A stretch of 35,803 nucleotides of DNA from an uncultured Ruminococcus sp. (GCA_949283135.1 CASDRM010000084.1:1-35803), one strand, 5' to 3'; shown: positions 6,902 to 15,704, numbered from the stretch's first letter. The notes: generated from the letters alone by a model not told the origin. Program-made: numbers and translations.

Positions 6902-9232
6902 TCATGAATGGGAGATGATCTCGGCGTCAAATACTCTGCCGTCCGAGGAGGAAAGCACGCCCTTATCCTGCGACCATGTTATTTCGGTAAGGGTGTATTC
7001 GCCGCTCTCATAGCCGTAGCCGTCGCCTGCGTCCTCATACAGAGTGTATACGGTGTCCTTACCTGCGTAGACCTTGAACCGGATGTCTCCCTGCTCGTCG
7101 GTGTTTGGCTTAAATTCCGTGCAGGGGATTATGCTTCCCTCTTTGACAAAGACGGGAATTTCGTCTATAGGAGCGTCAACGCTCACATATTGACCTCCGC
7201 GGTAGTATTCGTTTGTGGACATCGAGTACCAGCCGCCCTCGGGAAGGTACACGCTTATTTTCGTGTCGCCATCAAGCTGCCTGCCCTCGTCAAAGTACAT
7301 AGGCTTTGTTACCGGGCATATCATCATGCTGTCGCCGAACATATACTGGGTTTTGATATTGCGGGCGATCTCGTCCTCCGGATACTCAAAGCCAAGCGGC
7401 TTGATTATCGATTTGTCCTTGAGATACGCCGCTGCCGCCGCAGAGTATATGTAGGGCAGGAGGGTGTAGCGGTTGCGGTTAGCCTTGACAAGAGCGTCAT
7501 AGAACCGCATATCCGACTCGTCCTCAAATGCCCACGGCTCACGCCTGCAATCGGTTCCGTGCGCGCGGAATACGGGAAGATAGCTGCCCCATTGATACCA
7601 CCTTACATAAAGCTCTCTGTAGGCGGGATCTGCGACGGTGTTGTCGTAATTTCCCTTCCAGTACCAGTTTACTGAGTTCTTTACAAAGAACGCTCCGATA
7701 TCCATGGTCCAGTAAGGAAGTCCCGACGCAGAGAAGTTGAGTCCCGCGGCTATCTGCTTTCTATAGGTTTCCCAGGATGCCTCTGTGTCGCCCGACCAGA
7801 GCACACAGGAGTACCTCTGCTGACCGGTGTACGCGCACCTTGTCAGGTTTACAACTCTTTTCTTATCTGTGCAGCCTCTTTGACCCTCATACATGGTTAC
7901 CGAGTGCCAGAACGGATATGCGTTCATCTTGTCGTAGTCGAAGCGCTCAGAGGCGTCGCGGATGTAGTCCTCGTAGGCTCTGCCCGGCTCATGACGTATC
8001 AAAAGATTCCACTCGGATGTGACAGGCTCGCAGCTGTCGCACCACCATGCGTCTACGCCGTGGCAGTAAAGGCTCCTTTTGACCTGCTCCCAGTACATTT
8101 TTCTCGCGGCGGGACTGAAGGCGTTGTAGCAGTCCTTTGTTTCGAGCATGAGACCGCTTTTGTCAAATTCCACGAAGTCGTCGGTACCAGCGCTCGGGTT
8201 AGGCCATATCGAGAGCATGAACTTTGCGCCAAGCTCGTGAATTTTTGATATATTTTCTGACGGAGCGGGGTAGCACGCGGAGTCAAACGATTTCTGACCC
8301 CATTGTCCGCCCGGCCATGAGCACCAGTCCTGAACTATGCAGTCAAGACCTATATTTCTCTTCCTGAACTCTTTTACCGTATTGATTATCTCGTCAAAGC
8401 TTTCGTATCTTTCCTGAGACTGCCAGTAGCCGAACGCCCACTTAGGCAAAAGGGACGCCTTTCCGGTGAGCCGTCTGTAGCCAGCGACAACTCCGTCCGG
8501 CGTTTTTCCGTTAATGAAGTAATAGTCCATTTCGGCGTCCGCTTCGGTATAAATATAGCTTCCGTACTCGTTATCGTTGAATATCATGGGACTGTAGGTG
8601 TCGGTAAGGATACCGTAGCCCTTGGAAGAAACCAGCATCGGAACAGCTATCTTTCTGTTCGCTTGATATACATATACGGTCTTGCCGCGCAGGTTCATAA
8701 AGCCTTCCTCGTGCTGACCGAGACCGTACAAAGCCTCGCCGTCGGCGAATTCAAGGTGAAGCCTTGTGTGGTAAAACCTGCCGGTTTCTATTTTAACTCC
8801 GTCTGTGACCACCGTTTTTTCACCATCCGCCGTTTTGACGGTTTTAGTTACCTTCTCGCCGGTTCTGTAGGCGGTGAACTCATCAAGCGTCCTTGATTCC
8901 GAGCTCTTTTCCGCAAGGAGAAGCTTCCCGCTTCCGTCAAAGTAGCGATACGACCCGGTTTTTTTGTCTATAGTTATCCTGAGCTCATCCGAGTAAAAGC
9001 TTATTTCCTTGTCCGTTTCATTCAGATTCCAGCCGTCAAAAGCCCCGTTAAGGATAACTCCGGGCTTAGTCTCATTTGAGAAGCTGTCGCGGCAGGTGAA
9101 GCTTAGCCTCGCGATGTCGCGGGACATGGGGATGATCCTGTGCGTTCCCGCCTCTGAGTAAAGGTAAAGCGCGCCGTCTTTTAAGCTGCATTCGGTTATT
9201 TCACGGCTTTTTGGTTTTGGCGCGTAAAGCAT
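6902..9232 (-). CDS. Glycoside hydrolase family 31 (alpha-glucosidase/alpha-xylosidase type)
   Basis: A 776-residue GH31 enzyme without a signal peptide, hence probably cytoplasmic. Order: N-terminal beta-sandwich (about 1-255, with GLGQHEEGF at 170-178), the (beta/alpha)8 barrel (about 260-590) and C-terminal sandwiches ending in a DUF5110-type stretch (FKVYAGKDTVYTLYEDAGDG). The nucleophile is Asp399 in DAWWCDSCEP and the acid/base is Asp482 in WSGDTEASWE; RAHGTDCRREPW is also conserved. The family releases alpha-linked glucose or xylose from non-reducing ends with retention; the aromatic WCSWPGGQWG segment (303-312) and the lack of a signal peptide fit removal of alpha-xylosyl units from imported xyloglucan oligosaccharides, but alpha-glucosidase is not excluded. 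AGGAGA lies 5 nt before the start. It follows the GH43 gene by 25 nt and should be co-transcribed. Confidence 0.92.
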   Translation of the reverse strand: MLYAPKPKSREITECSLKDGALYLYSEAGTHRIIPMSRDIARLSFTCRDSFSNETKPGVILNGAFDGWNLNETDKEISFYSDELRITIDKKTGSYRYFDGSGKLLLAEKSSESRTLDEFTAYRTGEKVTKTVKTADGEKTVVTDGVKIETGRFYHTRLHLEFADGEALYGLGQHEEGFMNLRGKTVYVYQANRKIAVPMLVSSKGYGILTDTYSPMIFNDNEYGSYIYTEADAEMDYYFINGKTPDGVVAGYRRLTGKASLLPKWAFGYWQSQERYESFDEIINTVKEFRKRNIGLDCIVQDWCSWPGGQWGQKSFDSACYPAPSENISKIHELGAKFMLSIWPNPSAGTDDFVEFDKSGLMLETKDCYNAFSPAARKMYWEQVKRSLYCHGVDAWWCDSCEPVTSEWNLLIRHEPGRAYEDYIRDASERFDYDKMNAYPFWHSVTMYEGQRGCTDKKRVVNLTRCAYTGQQRYSCVLWSGDTEASWETYRKQIAAGLNFSASGLPYWTMDIGAFFVKNSVNWYWKGNYDNTVADPAYRELYVRWYQWGSYLPVFRAHGTDCRREPWAFEDESDMRFYDALVKANRNRYTLLPYIYSAAAAAYLKDKSIIKPLGFEYPEDEIARNIKTQYMFGDSMMICPVTKPMYFDEGRQLDGDTKISVYLPEGGWYSMSTNEYYRGGQYVSVDAPIDEIPVFVKEGSIIPCTEFKPNTDEQGDIRFKVYAGKDTVYTLYEDAGDGYGYESGEYTLTEITWSQDKGVLSSSDGRVFDAEIISHS

Positions 9233-9257
9233 GTTGGTCTCCTTTCTGCGGTTATTT

Positions 9258-11051
9258 TTATTTCACCACGATAGTTGTTTTGACTGTCTTGAGCGCTGGG
9301 TTGATATCAAGCTCTTCCGTCATGTCAAGAACGGGTTCGCCATAGATATCGAAGTGAACTCTTCTTATGCCGCTCGACCTTGGGCCCTTGACTCCGGGTC
9401 TTGCGTGATAGGTGTTCCAGACCTTGCCGTCATCGTCAGTAACATATGCGTTATGTCCGGGGCCGAACTCTCCCTCAACGCTTCTTGAGGTGAGAAGCGG
9501 GTAGTTTACCTTTACCCAATCCGACGGGTTAAGCAGATTCTTGCCTTTTTCAATGGTGAACATTCCGACACAGTAGGTAGAGTCAACAAGCGCGCTCGAG
9601 AAGGTCAGATAAATTTTATCGCCTCTGATGAGGGCAAACGGTCCCTCGTCAACAAGAACATGGTTGTTAGCCCAGCCGTAATCCGGCTTTGACAGAACTA
9701 CGGGGTCGGTAAGAAGCTTCCACGGATCGCTCGGGTCAAGCTTGGCGATATAAAGCCATGCGCCGAGATCCTTGGGGACAAACTGCCTCTGAGACCATAC
9801 GACGTAGTAATCTCCCTCCCACGGGAAGCAGGTCATATCAAGGGTGATGACCTTTCCCGCTTCGCACAGGTCGCTGCCGTCGCGCTTGGTGACTCTTTTT
9901 GTGCGGGACCAGTCGCTTCTTTGCATCGGGTCGCCGCCCTCGCGAAGAACCATAAGGTGGCTTTCCTCTCTGAAGAACTCTCCCGGCGTCGCTCCGTGGA
10001 ATATGTATAGCCTGCCGTTTATCTCATGGAATTCAGGCGCCCAGAGCAGTCCGCCGATTCCATCATAGGTCTCGGAGTCGAGAAGCAAAACCTCCGGCGC
10101 GTCCACAAGACCCTCGATGGTGTCGGCGCAGCGGATATAGAGGGTGTGGTTGCCGTCTGCGTCGTTGGTGGCAATGAAGTAGAACTTGTCTCCCCATTTC
10201 GCAACGCAGGGGTCGGCTCTGTTTACGGCGACAGGGAACTCGTAGTGCTCCTGAGCAAGCTGTCCTGTGACCTCATATCTACCTGGCGTGCTGAAGTCAA
10301 CGCCGCTAAGATCCCATATTACTTTCTTGTAGTCTGTCGAGCCGTCCGAGTATACTGCCGTCGCTCTGACAGAGCTTAGCTCAGCTTCGTTAGACGCGGT
10401 AACCTCTTCGGGAAATCTCACTTCGACATTCCTCGGCGTTACCAGCTTCTTTTCAAGCTTATCTGCTATGCTGTCAGGTATCTCTATAACGCAGCTTACA
10501 TGCGCTCCCTCGATATCCTTTGCGCATTCGGGAACTGTAATTTCATCCTGAGCGGGGCAGGAGGTCACGGGAGTAGTTTCAAGGCTATCAATACCGGCAA
10601 GTTTGCATACGCCGCTGTAAGATTCGGTCTTGTAGCTTATTTTGTACGCGTTGCCCTGCTGGCAATAGGAGCAGGCGAGCTCTGTAACATAGTCGTCGCA
10701 CAGCCTGACAAGTCCGACTTCCTTATACTGCAAAAAGTCCTCTGTCACAGCTAAAAGCGCGCAGCCCTTGCTCTCGTGGTCGACACTTCCGTCGCCCTCC
10801 GTTCTCACGGCTAAAACGCCGTAGCCGCCCTGCGCAAGCTTAAATGCGTACGGAGACTTAAGGGACTTCGGGGTGATAGAGCCGTCAGCAGGGTCTTCGG
10901 TCGCCTTGGCGAAAAACACGCCGGAATTATGGTTCAGAGGCACGCAGACCCCGTCTCTCATAAGCGCAAGGTGCATGCTGTAGGCAAGCTTGGCGTCGTA
11001 GATATCGGTGTCCATTGGCTCTCTTGTATAGATAATAAGCTCTGTTTTCAT
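9258..11051 (-). CDS. Glycoside hydrolase family 43 with Ig-like domain (arabinosidase/xylosidase type)
   Basis: A 597-residue protein and first gene of a two-gene operon. A GH43 five-bladed propeller occupies about residues 276-597, with the catalytic base Asp280 in NRADPCV, the pKa-modulating Asp405 in TLDMTCFPWEG and the general acid Glu469 in VDEGPF. Residues about 205-275 (VRFPEEVTASNEAE, AVYSDGSTDYKKVIWDLSG) match a bacterial Ig-like group-4 module. Residues 1-160 (YDAKLAYSMHLAL, LNHNSGVFFAKAT, GVLAVRTEGDG, FLQYKEVGL) look like extra propeller-type blades with Asx-Gly-rich strands. No signal peptide is visible, so it should act in the cytoplasm on imported arabinoxylan- or arabinan-type oligosaccharides; GH43 specificity cannot be read from motifs. 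AGGAGG lies 10 nt before the start codon. Confidence 0.88.
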   Translation of the reverse strand: MKTELIIYTREPMDTDIYDAKLAYSMHLALMRDGVCVPLNHNSGVFFAKATEDPADGSITPKSLKSPYAFKLAQGGYGVLAVRTEGDGSVDHESKGCALLAVTEDFLQYKEVGLVRLCDDYVTELACSYCQQGNAYKISYKTESYSGVCKLAGIDSLETTPVTSCPAQDEITVPECAKDIEGAHVSCVIEIPDSIADKLEKKLVTPRNVEVRFPEEVTASNEAELSSVRATAVYSDGSTDYKKVIWDLSGVDFSTPGRYEVTGQLAQEHYEFPVAVNRADPCVAKWGDKFYFIATNDADGNHTLYIRCADTIEGLVDAPEVLLLDSETYDGIGGLLWAPEFHEINGRLYIFHGATPGEFFREESHLMVLREGGDPMQRSDWSRTKRVTKRDGSDLCEAGKVITLDMTCFPWEGDYYVVWSQRQFVPKDLGAWLYIAKLDPSDPWKLLTDPVVLSKPDYGWANNHVLVDEGPFALIRGDKIYLTFSSALVDSTYCVGMFTIEKGKNLLNPSDWVKVNYPLLTSRSVEGEFGPGHNAYVTDDDGKVWNTYHARPGVKGPRSSGIRRVHFDIYGEPVLDMTEELDINPALKTVKTTIVVK

Positions 11052-11083
11052 TTCGGAAATACCTCCTAATCACTTATGAATAC

Positions 11084-11112
11084 AATATACATTAAACATG
11101 CCGATTTTTCAA
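11084..11112 (-). promoter_or_regulatory. Candidate sigma-A promoter of the GH43-GH31 operon
   Basis: Minus strand TTGAAA (11112-11107), 17-nt spacer, TATATT (11089-11084), about 33 nt upstream of the GH43 start codon. Confidence 0.6.
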
Positions 11113-11215
11113 TGACTTTTTAGTAATCATAGATTGATTTTAGCGTATTTTCAGATGCCGTCAAAAGGCAGCCGCAGAAAGATTTACTTTTGCGCTTTAA
11201 TTTATGAAAAAAAGC

Positions 11216-11244
11216 TTGACAAATGATTTAAGCGTGACTATAAT
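11216..11244 (+). promoter_or_regulatory. Consensus sigma-A promoter of the aro operon
   Basis: TTGACA (11216-11221), a 17-nt spacer and TATAAT (11239-11244) match the consensus at all twelve positions. Transcription should begin near 11251, leaving a leader of about 243 nt before aroF. Such a strong promoter fits an operon controlled after initiation. Confidence 0.85.
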
Positions 11245-11293
11245 ATAACGCAAGAACCGATTCAGGGTTTATAAAGATAACGGGGAAATTGAT

Positions 11294-11359
11294 ATGCGCA
11301 GAAATTACTTTTACAACACATATTACTTTTACTTTACCGCTTGCTTTCGCTTGATGTAA
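11294..11359 (+). CDS. Phe/Tyr-rich leader peptide of the aro operon
   Basis: A 21-codon frame begins with ATG 7 nt after GGGGA (11282-11286) and ends with TAA at 11357-11359. Its codons 4-14 read NYFYNTYYFYF; in all it has five Tyr (codons 5, 7, 10, 11, 13) and four Phe (6, 12, 14, 18), 43 percent aromatic, and no Trp. It lies about 43 nt downstream of the predicted transcription start and 134 nt upstream of aroF. Its coding region forms the left arm of a hairpin whose right arm contains its stop codon. This is the layout of leader peptides such as PheL and TrpL, in which ribosome stalling at codons for scarce charged tRNA controls termination. The product itself probably has no function beyond being translated. 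Too short for routine gene callers. Confidence 0.8.
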   Translation: MRRNYFYNTYYFYFTACFRLM

Positions 11360-11436
11360 AGGTAATTTGTGTTGCAAAAATAAACGCGGAATATTAGTTT
11401 ATTGGCTGCACAGGTTGCTCTTGTGTAGCTTTTTTT
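11314..11436 (+). promoter_or_regulatory. Ribosome-mediated transcription attenuator of the aro operon
   Basis: Three competing structures can be drawn. The 1:2 hairpin pairs 11314-11332 with 11356-11374 (19 positions, one mismatch, one G-U) and encloses the 3' half of the leader peptide. The 2:3 antiterminator pairs 11368-11385 with 11397-11412: AATAAAC with GTTTATT, two further pairs, and TGTGT with GCACA (one G-U). The 3:4 terminator pairs 11404-11412 with 11422-11430 and ends in seven T. Arms are shared, so 2:3 excludes both 1:2 and 3:4. A ribosome stalled at Tyr/Phe codons 10-14 covers arm 1 and frees arm 2 to form the antiterminator; a ribosome reaching the stop codon covers arm 2 and lets the terminator form. 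Read-through is thus predicted when Tyr-tRNA or Phe-tRNA is uncharged. Confidence 0.78.
11404..11436 (+). terminator. Attenuator terminator upstream of aroF
   Basis: GGCTGCACA pairs with TGTGTAGCT (9 bp, two G-U) around a 9-nt loop and is followed by seven T. It lies inside the leader, between the promoter and the first enzyme gene, so it must be conditional if the operon is expressed. Confidence 0.82.
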
Positions 11437-11493
11437 ATTGCTTATCAAAGCCGTTTTGACAATACTTACGCTTAAATTCAGGAGGATAGAATC

Positions 11494-12495
11494 ATGGTAG
11501 TTGCGTTGAAGAGAAATGTAAGCGAAGAAAAAAGGAACCAGCTCATCGACTGGCTCAAGGGAATGGGAATAGGCGTCCATATTTCTGAGGGCGAGTATAA
11601 CACCGTTCTCGGACTTATAGGAGACACCTCAAAGGTGGACAAGGATTTGATAGAGAGCCTTGATATAGTGGAATCTGTGACAAGAGTGTCGGAGTCATTC
11701 AAGTGCTGCAACCGCAAATTCCATCCGGACGACACGGTAATAGAAGTCAAGGGAGTAAAAATCGGCGGCGGACATTTCTGCATGATAGCCGGACCCTGCT
11801 CCGTAGAAAGCGAGGAGCAGATAGTGGCAGTCGCAAAGGCTGTCAAGGACGCCGGAGCGAATATGCTCAGAGGAGGAGCCTTCAAGCCCAGAACCTCTCC
11901 ATACGACTTCCAGGGTCTAAAGGGCAGAGGAATAGAGCTTTTGCAGCTCGCGAGGAAGGCAACGGGACTTCCGATAGTCACCGAGATAATGAGCATTACC
12001 GACCTGCCGCTTTTTGACGATGTGGATGTTTTGCAGGTGGGAGCGAGAAACATGCAGAACTTTGACCTTCTCAAGGAGCTTGGAAAGACAAACAAGCCTA
12101 TTCTTCTCAAGAGAGGACTTGCCAATACCCTTAAGGAGCTGCTTATGAGCGCGGAGTACATAATGGCAAGCGGAAATGAAAACGTCATTCTCTGCGAGAG
12201 AGGAATCAGGACATACAGCGACTACACGAGAAATACTATGGATATCTCCGCTATACCAATGCTCAAGGAGCTGTCCCACCTTCCGGTGATAGCCGACCCG
12301 AGCCACGCGACTGGTATGTCAAGGCTTGTTCCGCCGATGGCTCTCGCGTCCGCTGCGGCAGGGGCTGACGGGCTTATAATAGAGGTTCATAACGATCCTA
12401 TCCACGCTCTGTGCGACGGCGCGCAGTCGCTGCGCCCCGAGGAGTATGCTGCTTTGGCAAAAAAGGTTGAGGCGGTAAGAGAGGCAATAAAGTAA
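11494..12495 (+). CDS. aroF: 3-deoxy-7-phosphoheptulonate (DAHP) synthase, type I-beta
   Basis: A 333-residue enzyme that condenses PEP and erythrose-4-phosphate, the first step of the shikimate pathway. Residues 1-70 form the ferredoxin-like N-terminal domain ([20 protein letters not shown]) which in Thermotoga-type enzymes binds Tyr for feedback inhibition. The barrel shows AGPCSVES (99-106) with the metal ligand Cys102, the PEP-binding [21 protein letters not shown], and DPSHATG and IIEVH with further metal ligands. AGGAGG lies 6-7 nt before the start. It is the first enzyme gene after the attenuator, so it gets both transcriptional and, probably, allosteric control by aromatic amino acids. 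No chorismate mutase domain is fused. Confidence 0.95.
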   Translation: MVVALKRNVSEEKRNQLIDWLKGMGIGVHISEGEYNTVLGLIGDTSKVDKDLIESLDIVESVTRVSESFKCCNRKFHPDDTVIEVKGVKIGGGHFCMIAGPCSVESEEQIVAVAKAVKDAGANMLRGGAFKPRTSPYDFQGLKGRGIELLQLARKATGLPIVTEIMSITDLPLFDDVDVLQVGARNMQNFDLLKELGKTNKPILLKRGLANTLKELLMSAEYIMASGNENVILCERGIRTYSDYTRNTMDISAIPMLKELSHLPVIADPSHATGMSRLVPPMALASAAAGADGLIIEVHNDPIHALCDGAQSLRPEEYAALAKKVEAVREAIK

Positions 12496-12548
12496 GGCTT
12501 ATAGGCATTACATATACATAGCATATTTTTCGTCAGGGGTGGATTGAC

Positions 12549-13382
12549 ATGAAGCTTGGAATTGTCGGGCTGGGGCTCATAGGGGGTTCTTTTGCCAAGG
12601 CGTATAAGGCGGCGGGGCATGAGGTATATGGCTATGACTGCGATAAGTCGGTCATGGATTACGCCATAGTCAGCGAGGCAATGAACGCGGAACTAAATTC
12701 CGGTATTCTTCCGGAGTGTGACCTTGTGCTTATAGCGCTGTACCCGGAGGCGGCGGCGGAGTATCTTAGAGAGAACGCTCCGATATTCGGTTCAAAGCCT
12801 GTTGTTATGGACTGCTGCGGCACAAAGGGGATGATCTGCGAGATAGGGTTTAAGCTCGCGAGTGAATATGGATTCACATATGTGGGCGGTCACCCGATGG
12901 CAGGCACTCAGTATTCCGGACTGAAATACGCGAAGGCAAACATGTTTGTTAACGCGCCGATGGTTATAGTTCCGCCTAAATACGACGATATAGTATTTTT
13001 GAGCAGGATAAAGGAGCTTCTCAAACCCGCAGGCTTCGGAAGGATAACCGTGACCACGGCGCAAAAGCACGACGAGATGATAGCATTTACCTCGCAGCTT
13101 GCGCATGTAGTTTCAAACGCTTATATCAAAAGCCCCACAGCTATGGCTCACAGGGGATTTTCGGCAGGAAGCTACAAGGATATGACAAGGGTTGCTTGGC
13201 TCAATCCTCAGATGTGGGCGGAGCTGTTCGTAGAAAACCGCGAATACCTCGGGAAAGAGCTGGATATCCTCATAGCCAGCCTCAACGAGTACCGTGAGGC
13301 GATAAAAAACGGTGACACCGATAGGCTTGTCAGTCTCCTGGCGGACGGCAAGAGACTCAAGGAGGAGGTAGACGGCAGATGA
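12549..13382 (+). CDS. tyrA: Prephenate dehydrogenase
   Basis: A 277-residue NAD(P)-dependent enzyme that oxidatively decarboxylates prephenate to 4-hydroxyphenylpyruvate, the committed step to tyrosine. The N-terminal Rossmann motif is GLGLIGG (7-13), and GGHPMAGTQYSGLKYA is the family's substrate-binding segment with the conserved His; the C-terminal half is the helical dimerisation domain. No ACT domain is attached, unlike the Bacillus enzyme, so feedback control by tyrosine may be weak. The gene sits 53 nt after aroF and overlaps aroB by 4 nt (ATGA), a sign of translational coupling. Confidence 0.93.
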   Translation: MKLGIVGLGLIGGSFAKAYKAAGHEVYGYDCDKSVMDYAIVSEAMNAELNSGILPECDLVLIALYPEAAAEYLRENAPIFGSKPVVMDCCGTKGMICEIGFKLASEYGFTYVGGHPMAGTQYSGLKYAKANMFVNAPMVIVPPKYDDIVFLSRIKELLKPAGFGRITVTTAQKHDEMIAFTSQLAHVVSNAYIKSPTAMAHRGFSAGSYKDMTRVAWLNPQMWAELFVENREYLGKELDILIASLNEYREAIKNGDTDRLVSLLADGKRLKEEVDGR

Positions 13383-14437
13383 AAGAGGTCAGGGTGGAGG
13401 CTTCAAGAAGCTATTCTGTCTATGTCCAGCCCGGGCTAATAGATTTGGCGGGAGAGTATATATCCTCGCTGATAAAGGGTGACACTGCCGTTATTGTATC
13501 AGACGACAACGTCAGCCGCCTCTACGGTCAAAGGCTGCGTCTGTCCCTTGAGAAAAGCGGGTTCAGGGTCTTGGAGTATGTATTCCCGCACGGTGAGAAG
13601 TCCAAGTGCATGGATGTATACATCCGCTTGCTTGAATTTCTCCTTGAAAACAGGCTGACAAGAAGCGATGTAATAGTCGCGCTCGGAGGCGGAGTGGTTG
13701 GAGATCTCGCGGGATTTGCCGCCGCGACCTTCCAGCGCGGAATGGGGCTTATCCAGATACCAACGACCCTGCTTGCGATGGTTGACTCGTCGGTCGGCGG
13801 AAAGACGGCGGTCAATCTTGAGCACGGGAAGAATCAGGTGGGAAGCTTTTATCAGCCGTACGGAGTAATCTGCGACCCTGAAACTCTGGATACCTTGCCT
13901 GAGGAGGAGTTTTTATGCGGCTGCGCGGAGGTAATAAAGTACGCGGTTTTGGGCAGCAGGGAGTTTTTTGACAGCCTTAAGGGCGCAGGTGTCAGACAAA
14001 ACCTTGAGGGCGTGATAACCGCCTGTGTGGAGATGAAGCGTGATATTGTAGCCTCAGACGAGTTTGATACGGGCAGGAGGATGCTTCTTAACCTCGGTCA
14101 CACAGTCGGACACGCGGTAGAGGCGTGCAGCGGCTTTACAGTGCTGCACGGACAGGCAGTCGCCATCGGAATGGCGGTCATATCGCGTGCAGCGAACAGG
14201 CGAGGACTTCTTCCGGACTCAGATCTCCATGAGATTCTGGATATACTTGAGCGATTCGGTCTGCCGACGCGCACTAAATATCCGGCGCCTGATCTCTACC
14301 GCGAGACCCTCGCCGACAAAAAGTCCGGCTCTACTCATATAACCCTGGTAGTACCAAGGAAAATCGGAAGCTGCGAGCTTATGAAGCCGGAACGCGAAGA
14401 GGTGCTTGGCTGGATAGAGGACGGAATAAAGCAGTAA
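13379..14437 (+). CDS. aroB: 3-dehydroquinate synthase
   Basis: A 352-residue enzyme of usual length that converts DAHP to 3-dehydroquinate using catalytic NAD+ and zinc. The NAD-binding GGGVVGDLAGF is at 103-113, followed by IQIPTTLLAMVDSSVGGKTA and HGKNQVGSFYQP; the zinc ligands are Glu184 (AEVIKYA), His241 (NLGHTVGHA) and His257 (LHGQA), with spacing as in characterised enzymes. The start codon overlaps the tyrA stop, and a purine-rich GGAGGTAG precedes it inside tyrA. Confidence 0.96.
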   Translation: MKEVRVEASRSYSVYVQPGLIDLAGEYISSLIKGDTAVIVSDDNVSRLYGQRLRLSLEKSGFRVLEYVFPHGEKSKCMDVYIRLLEFLLENRLTRSDVIVALGGGVVGDLAGFAAATFQRGMGLIQIPTTLLAMVDSSVGGKTAVNLEHGKNQVGSFYQPYGVICDPETLDTLPEEEFLCGCAEVIKYAVLGSREFFDSLKGAGVRQNLEGVITACVEMKRDIVASDEFDTGRRMLLNLGHTVGHAVEACSGFTVLHGQAVAIGMAVISRAANRRGLLPDSDLHEILDILERFGLPTRTKYPAPDLYRETLADKKSGSTHITLVVPRKIGSCELMKPEREEVLGWIEDGIKQ

Positions 14438-14453
14438 ATGAGGTGAGCTTTAC

Positions 14454-15704
14454 ATGGACATAGTTATACAGCCGGGGCAGAGAACGGGAAGCGTTAGGGT
14501 GCCGTCGTCAAAATCTCAGGCTCACAGAGCTTTGATTCTTGCCGCTCTCGGCTCAAAACCGTCGTCAATACTGATAGACGGGATATCAAAGGACATTGAA
14601 GCCACCATAGCCTGTCTCAACGCGATAGGCGCGGATATTAAAGTGCGTGAAGGAAGAATGCTTGTCACGCCTGTAAAGCGATGCTGCTCCGGCAGGCGCC
14701 TTCTTAGCTGCGGAGAGAGCGGCTCGACGCTGCGGTTTATGCTTCCGATAGTCGGAGCGCTCGGGGTTGAGGCTGAGTTTTTGCCGAAGGGCAGGCTTAT
14801 GGAAAGACCGCTTTTCCCGCTTGACCAGTGCCTGAGGCGGCATGGCATGATTATAGAAAAGACCGTGGACAGAATACTCTGCTCCGGCAAGCTTTCTGCG
14901 GGAGAATACGAGCTTCCCGGCAATATCTCCTCTCAGTACATATCCGGGCTTATTATGGCTCTTCCGATAATTGACGGGGATAGTACGCTTAGGGTAACCG
15001 GCGAGGTTCAATCCGAAAACTACATCAGAATGACCGAGGACGCAGTCCTGTGCTCAGGCATGAGGTTTACTAAGGAAGGCAATACATATAAGATACCGGG
15101 CGGGCAGACACCGCAGTTTCCGAGCGAGTTCAGCGTTGAGGGAGACTACTCGAGCGCGTCATTCTTTCTTTGCATGGGCGCTTTGTCAGAGCGCGGAGTG
15201 ACTGTTTTTGGCTTAGACCCAAATTCCAGTCAGGGGGACAAGGCAGTCATAGATATTTTGTCACGCTTCGGAGCGATAGTTTCATACTCTGACAGCGGCA
15301 TAACCGTAAAGCGAGGGAGCCTTACAGGCTTGACTATAGACGCAGCCCAGATTCCGGATATTATTCCTCCATTGTGCGCTGTCGCGGCAGTGGCGGAGGG
15401 CGAGACCAAGGTGATAAACGCCGGGCGGCTTCGGATAAAGGAGTCGGACAGGCTCAAAACTACAGCCCAGATGCTTACCGCTCTCGGGGCTGACGTCACC
15501 GAGCTTCAGGACGGGCTGGTAATAAGGGGCAAGCCCGAGCTTGAGGGCGGAGAAGTGGATTCCAGTAACGACCACCGCATAGCCATGTCCGCTGCGGTTG
15601 CCGCGTGCAGGTGCTCAGGCAGCGTCACAGTTATGGAAAGCGAATGCGTCGCAAAGTCGTACCCGAGATTCTGGGACGACTTGACCCTACTTGAAATGAT
15701 ATAA
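14454..15704 (+). CDS. aroA: 5-enolpyruvylshikimate-3-phosphate (EPSP) synthase
   Basis: A 416-residue enzyme that transfers enolpyruvyl from PEP to shikimate-3-phosphate. Diagnostic motifs: SKSQAHRA with Lys20, Ser21 and Arg25 (substrate binding), CGESGSTLRF (86-95), the KESDRLKT segment and SSNDHRIAMS near the C-terminus. The ESG form of the second motif differs from the NAG form of enteric enzymes and is common in Firmicutes. It follows aroB by 16 nt with GAGGTGAG as a modest ribosome site. Its stop codon overlaps the ribosome-binding site of aroC. Confidence 0.96.
   Translation: MDIVIQPGQRTGSVRVPSSKSQAHRALILAALGSKPSSILIDGISKDIEATIACLNAIGADIKVREGRMLVTPVKRCCSGRRLLSCGESGSTLRFMLPIVGALGVEAEFLPKGRLMERPLFPLDQCLRRHGMIIEKTVDRILCSGKLSAGEYELPGNISSQYISGLIMALPIIDGDSTLRVTGEVQSENYIRMTEDAVLCSGMRFTKEGNTYKIPGGQTPQFPSEFSVEGDYSSASFFLCMGALSERGVTVFGLDPNSSQGDKAVIDILSRFGAIVSYSDSGITVKRGSLTGLTIDAAQIPDIIPPLCAVAAVAEGETKVINAGRLRIKESDRLKTTAQMLTALGADVTELQDGLVIRGKPELEGGEVDSSNDHRIAMSAAVAACRCSGSVTVMESECVAKSYPRFWDDLTLLEMI

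Noticed and set aside
11251..11493. T-box riboswitch in the aro leader
   Set aside because: No T-box core (the conserved TGGNACCGCG-like segment) or specifier stem I is visible; the Phe/Tyr-rich frame and nested arms explain the terminator better.
11438..11493. Second promoter (TTGACA near 11456) just before aroF
   Set aside because: No -10 lies at 16-18 nt; that position is occupied by the ribosome-binding site.
11478..12188. Minus-strand frame of 236 codons over aroF
   Set aside because: Antisense to a clear DAHP synthase; Ser/Pro/Leu-rich with no motif.
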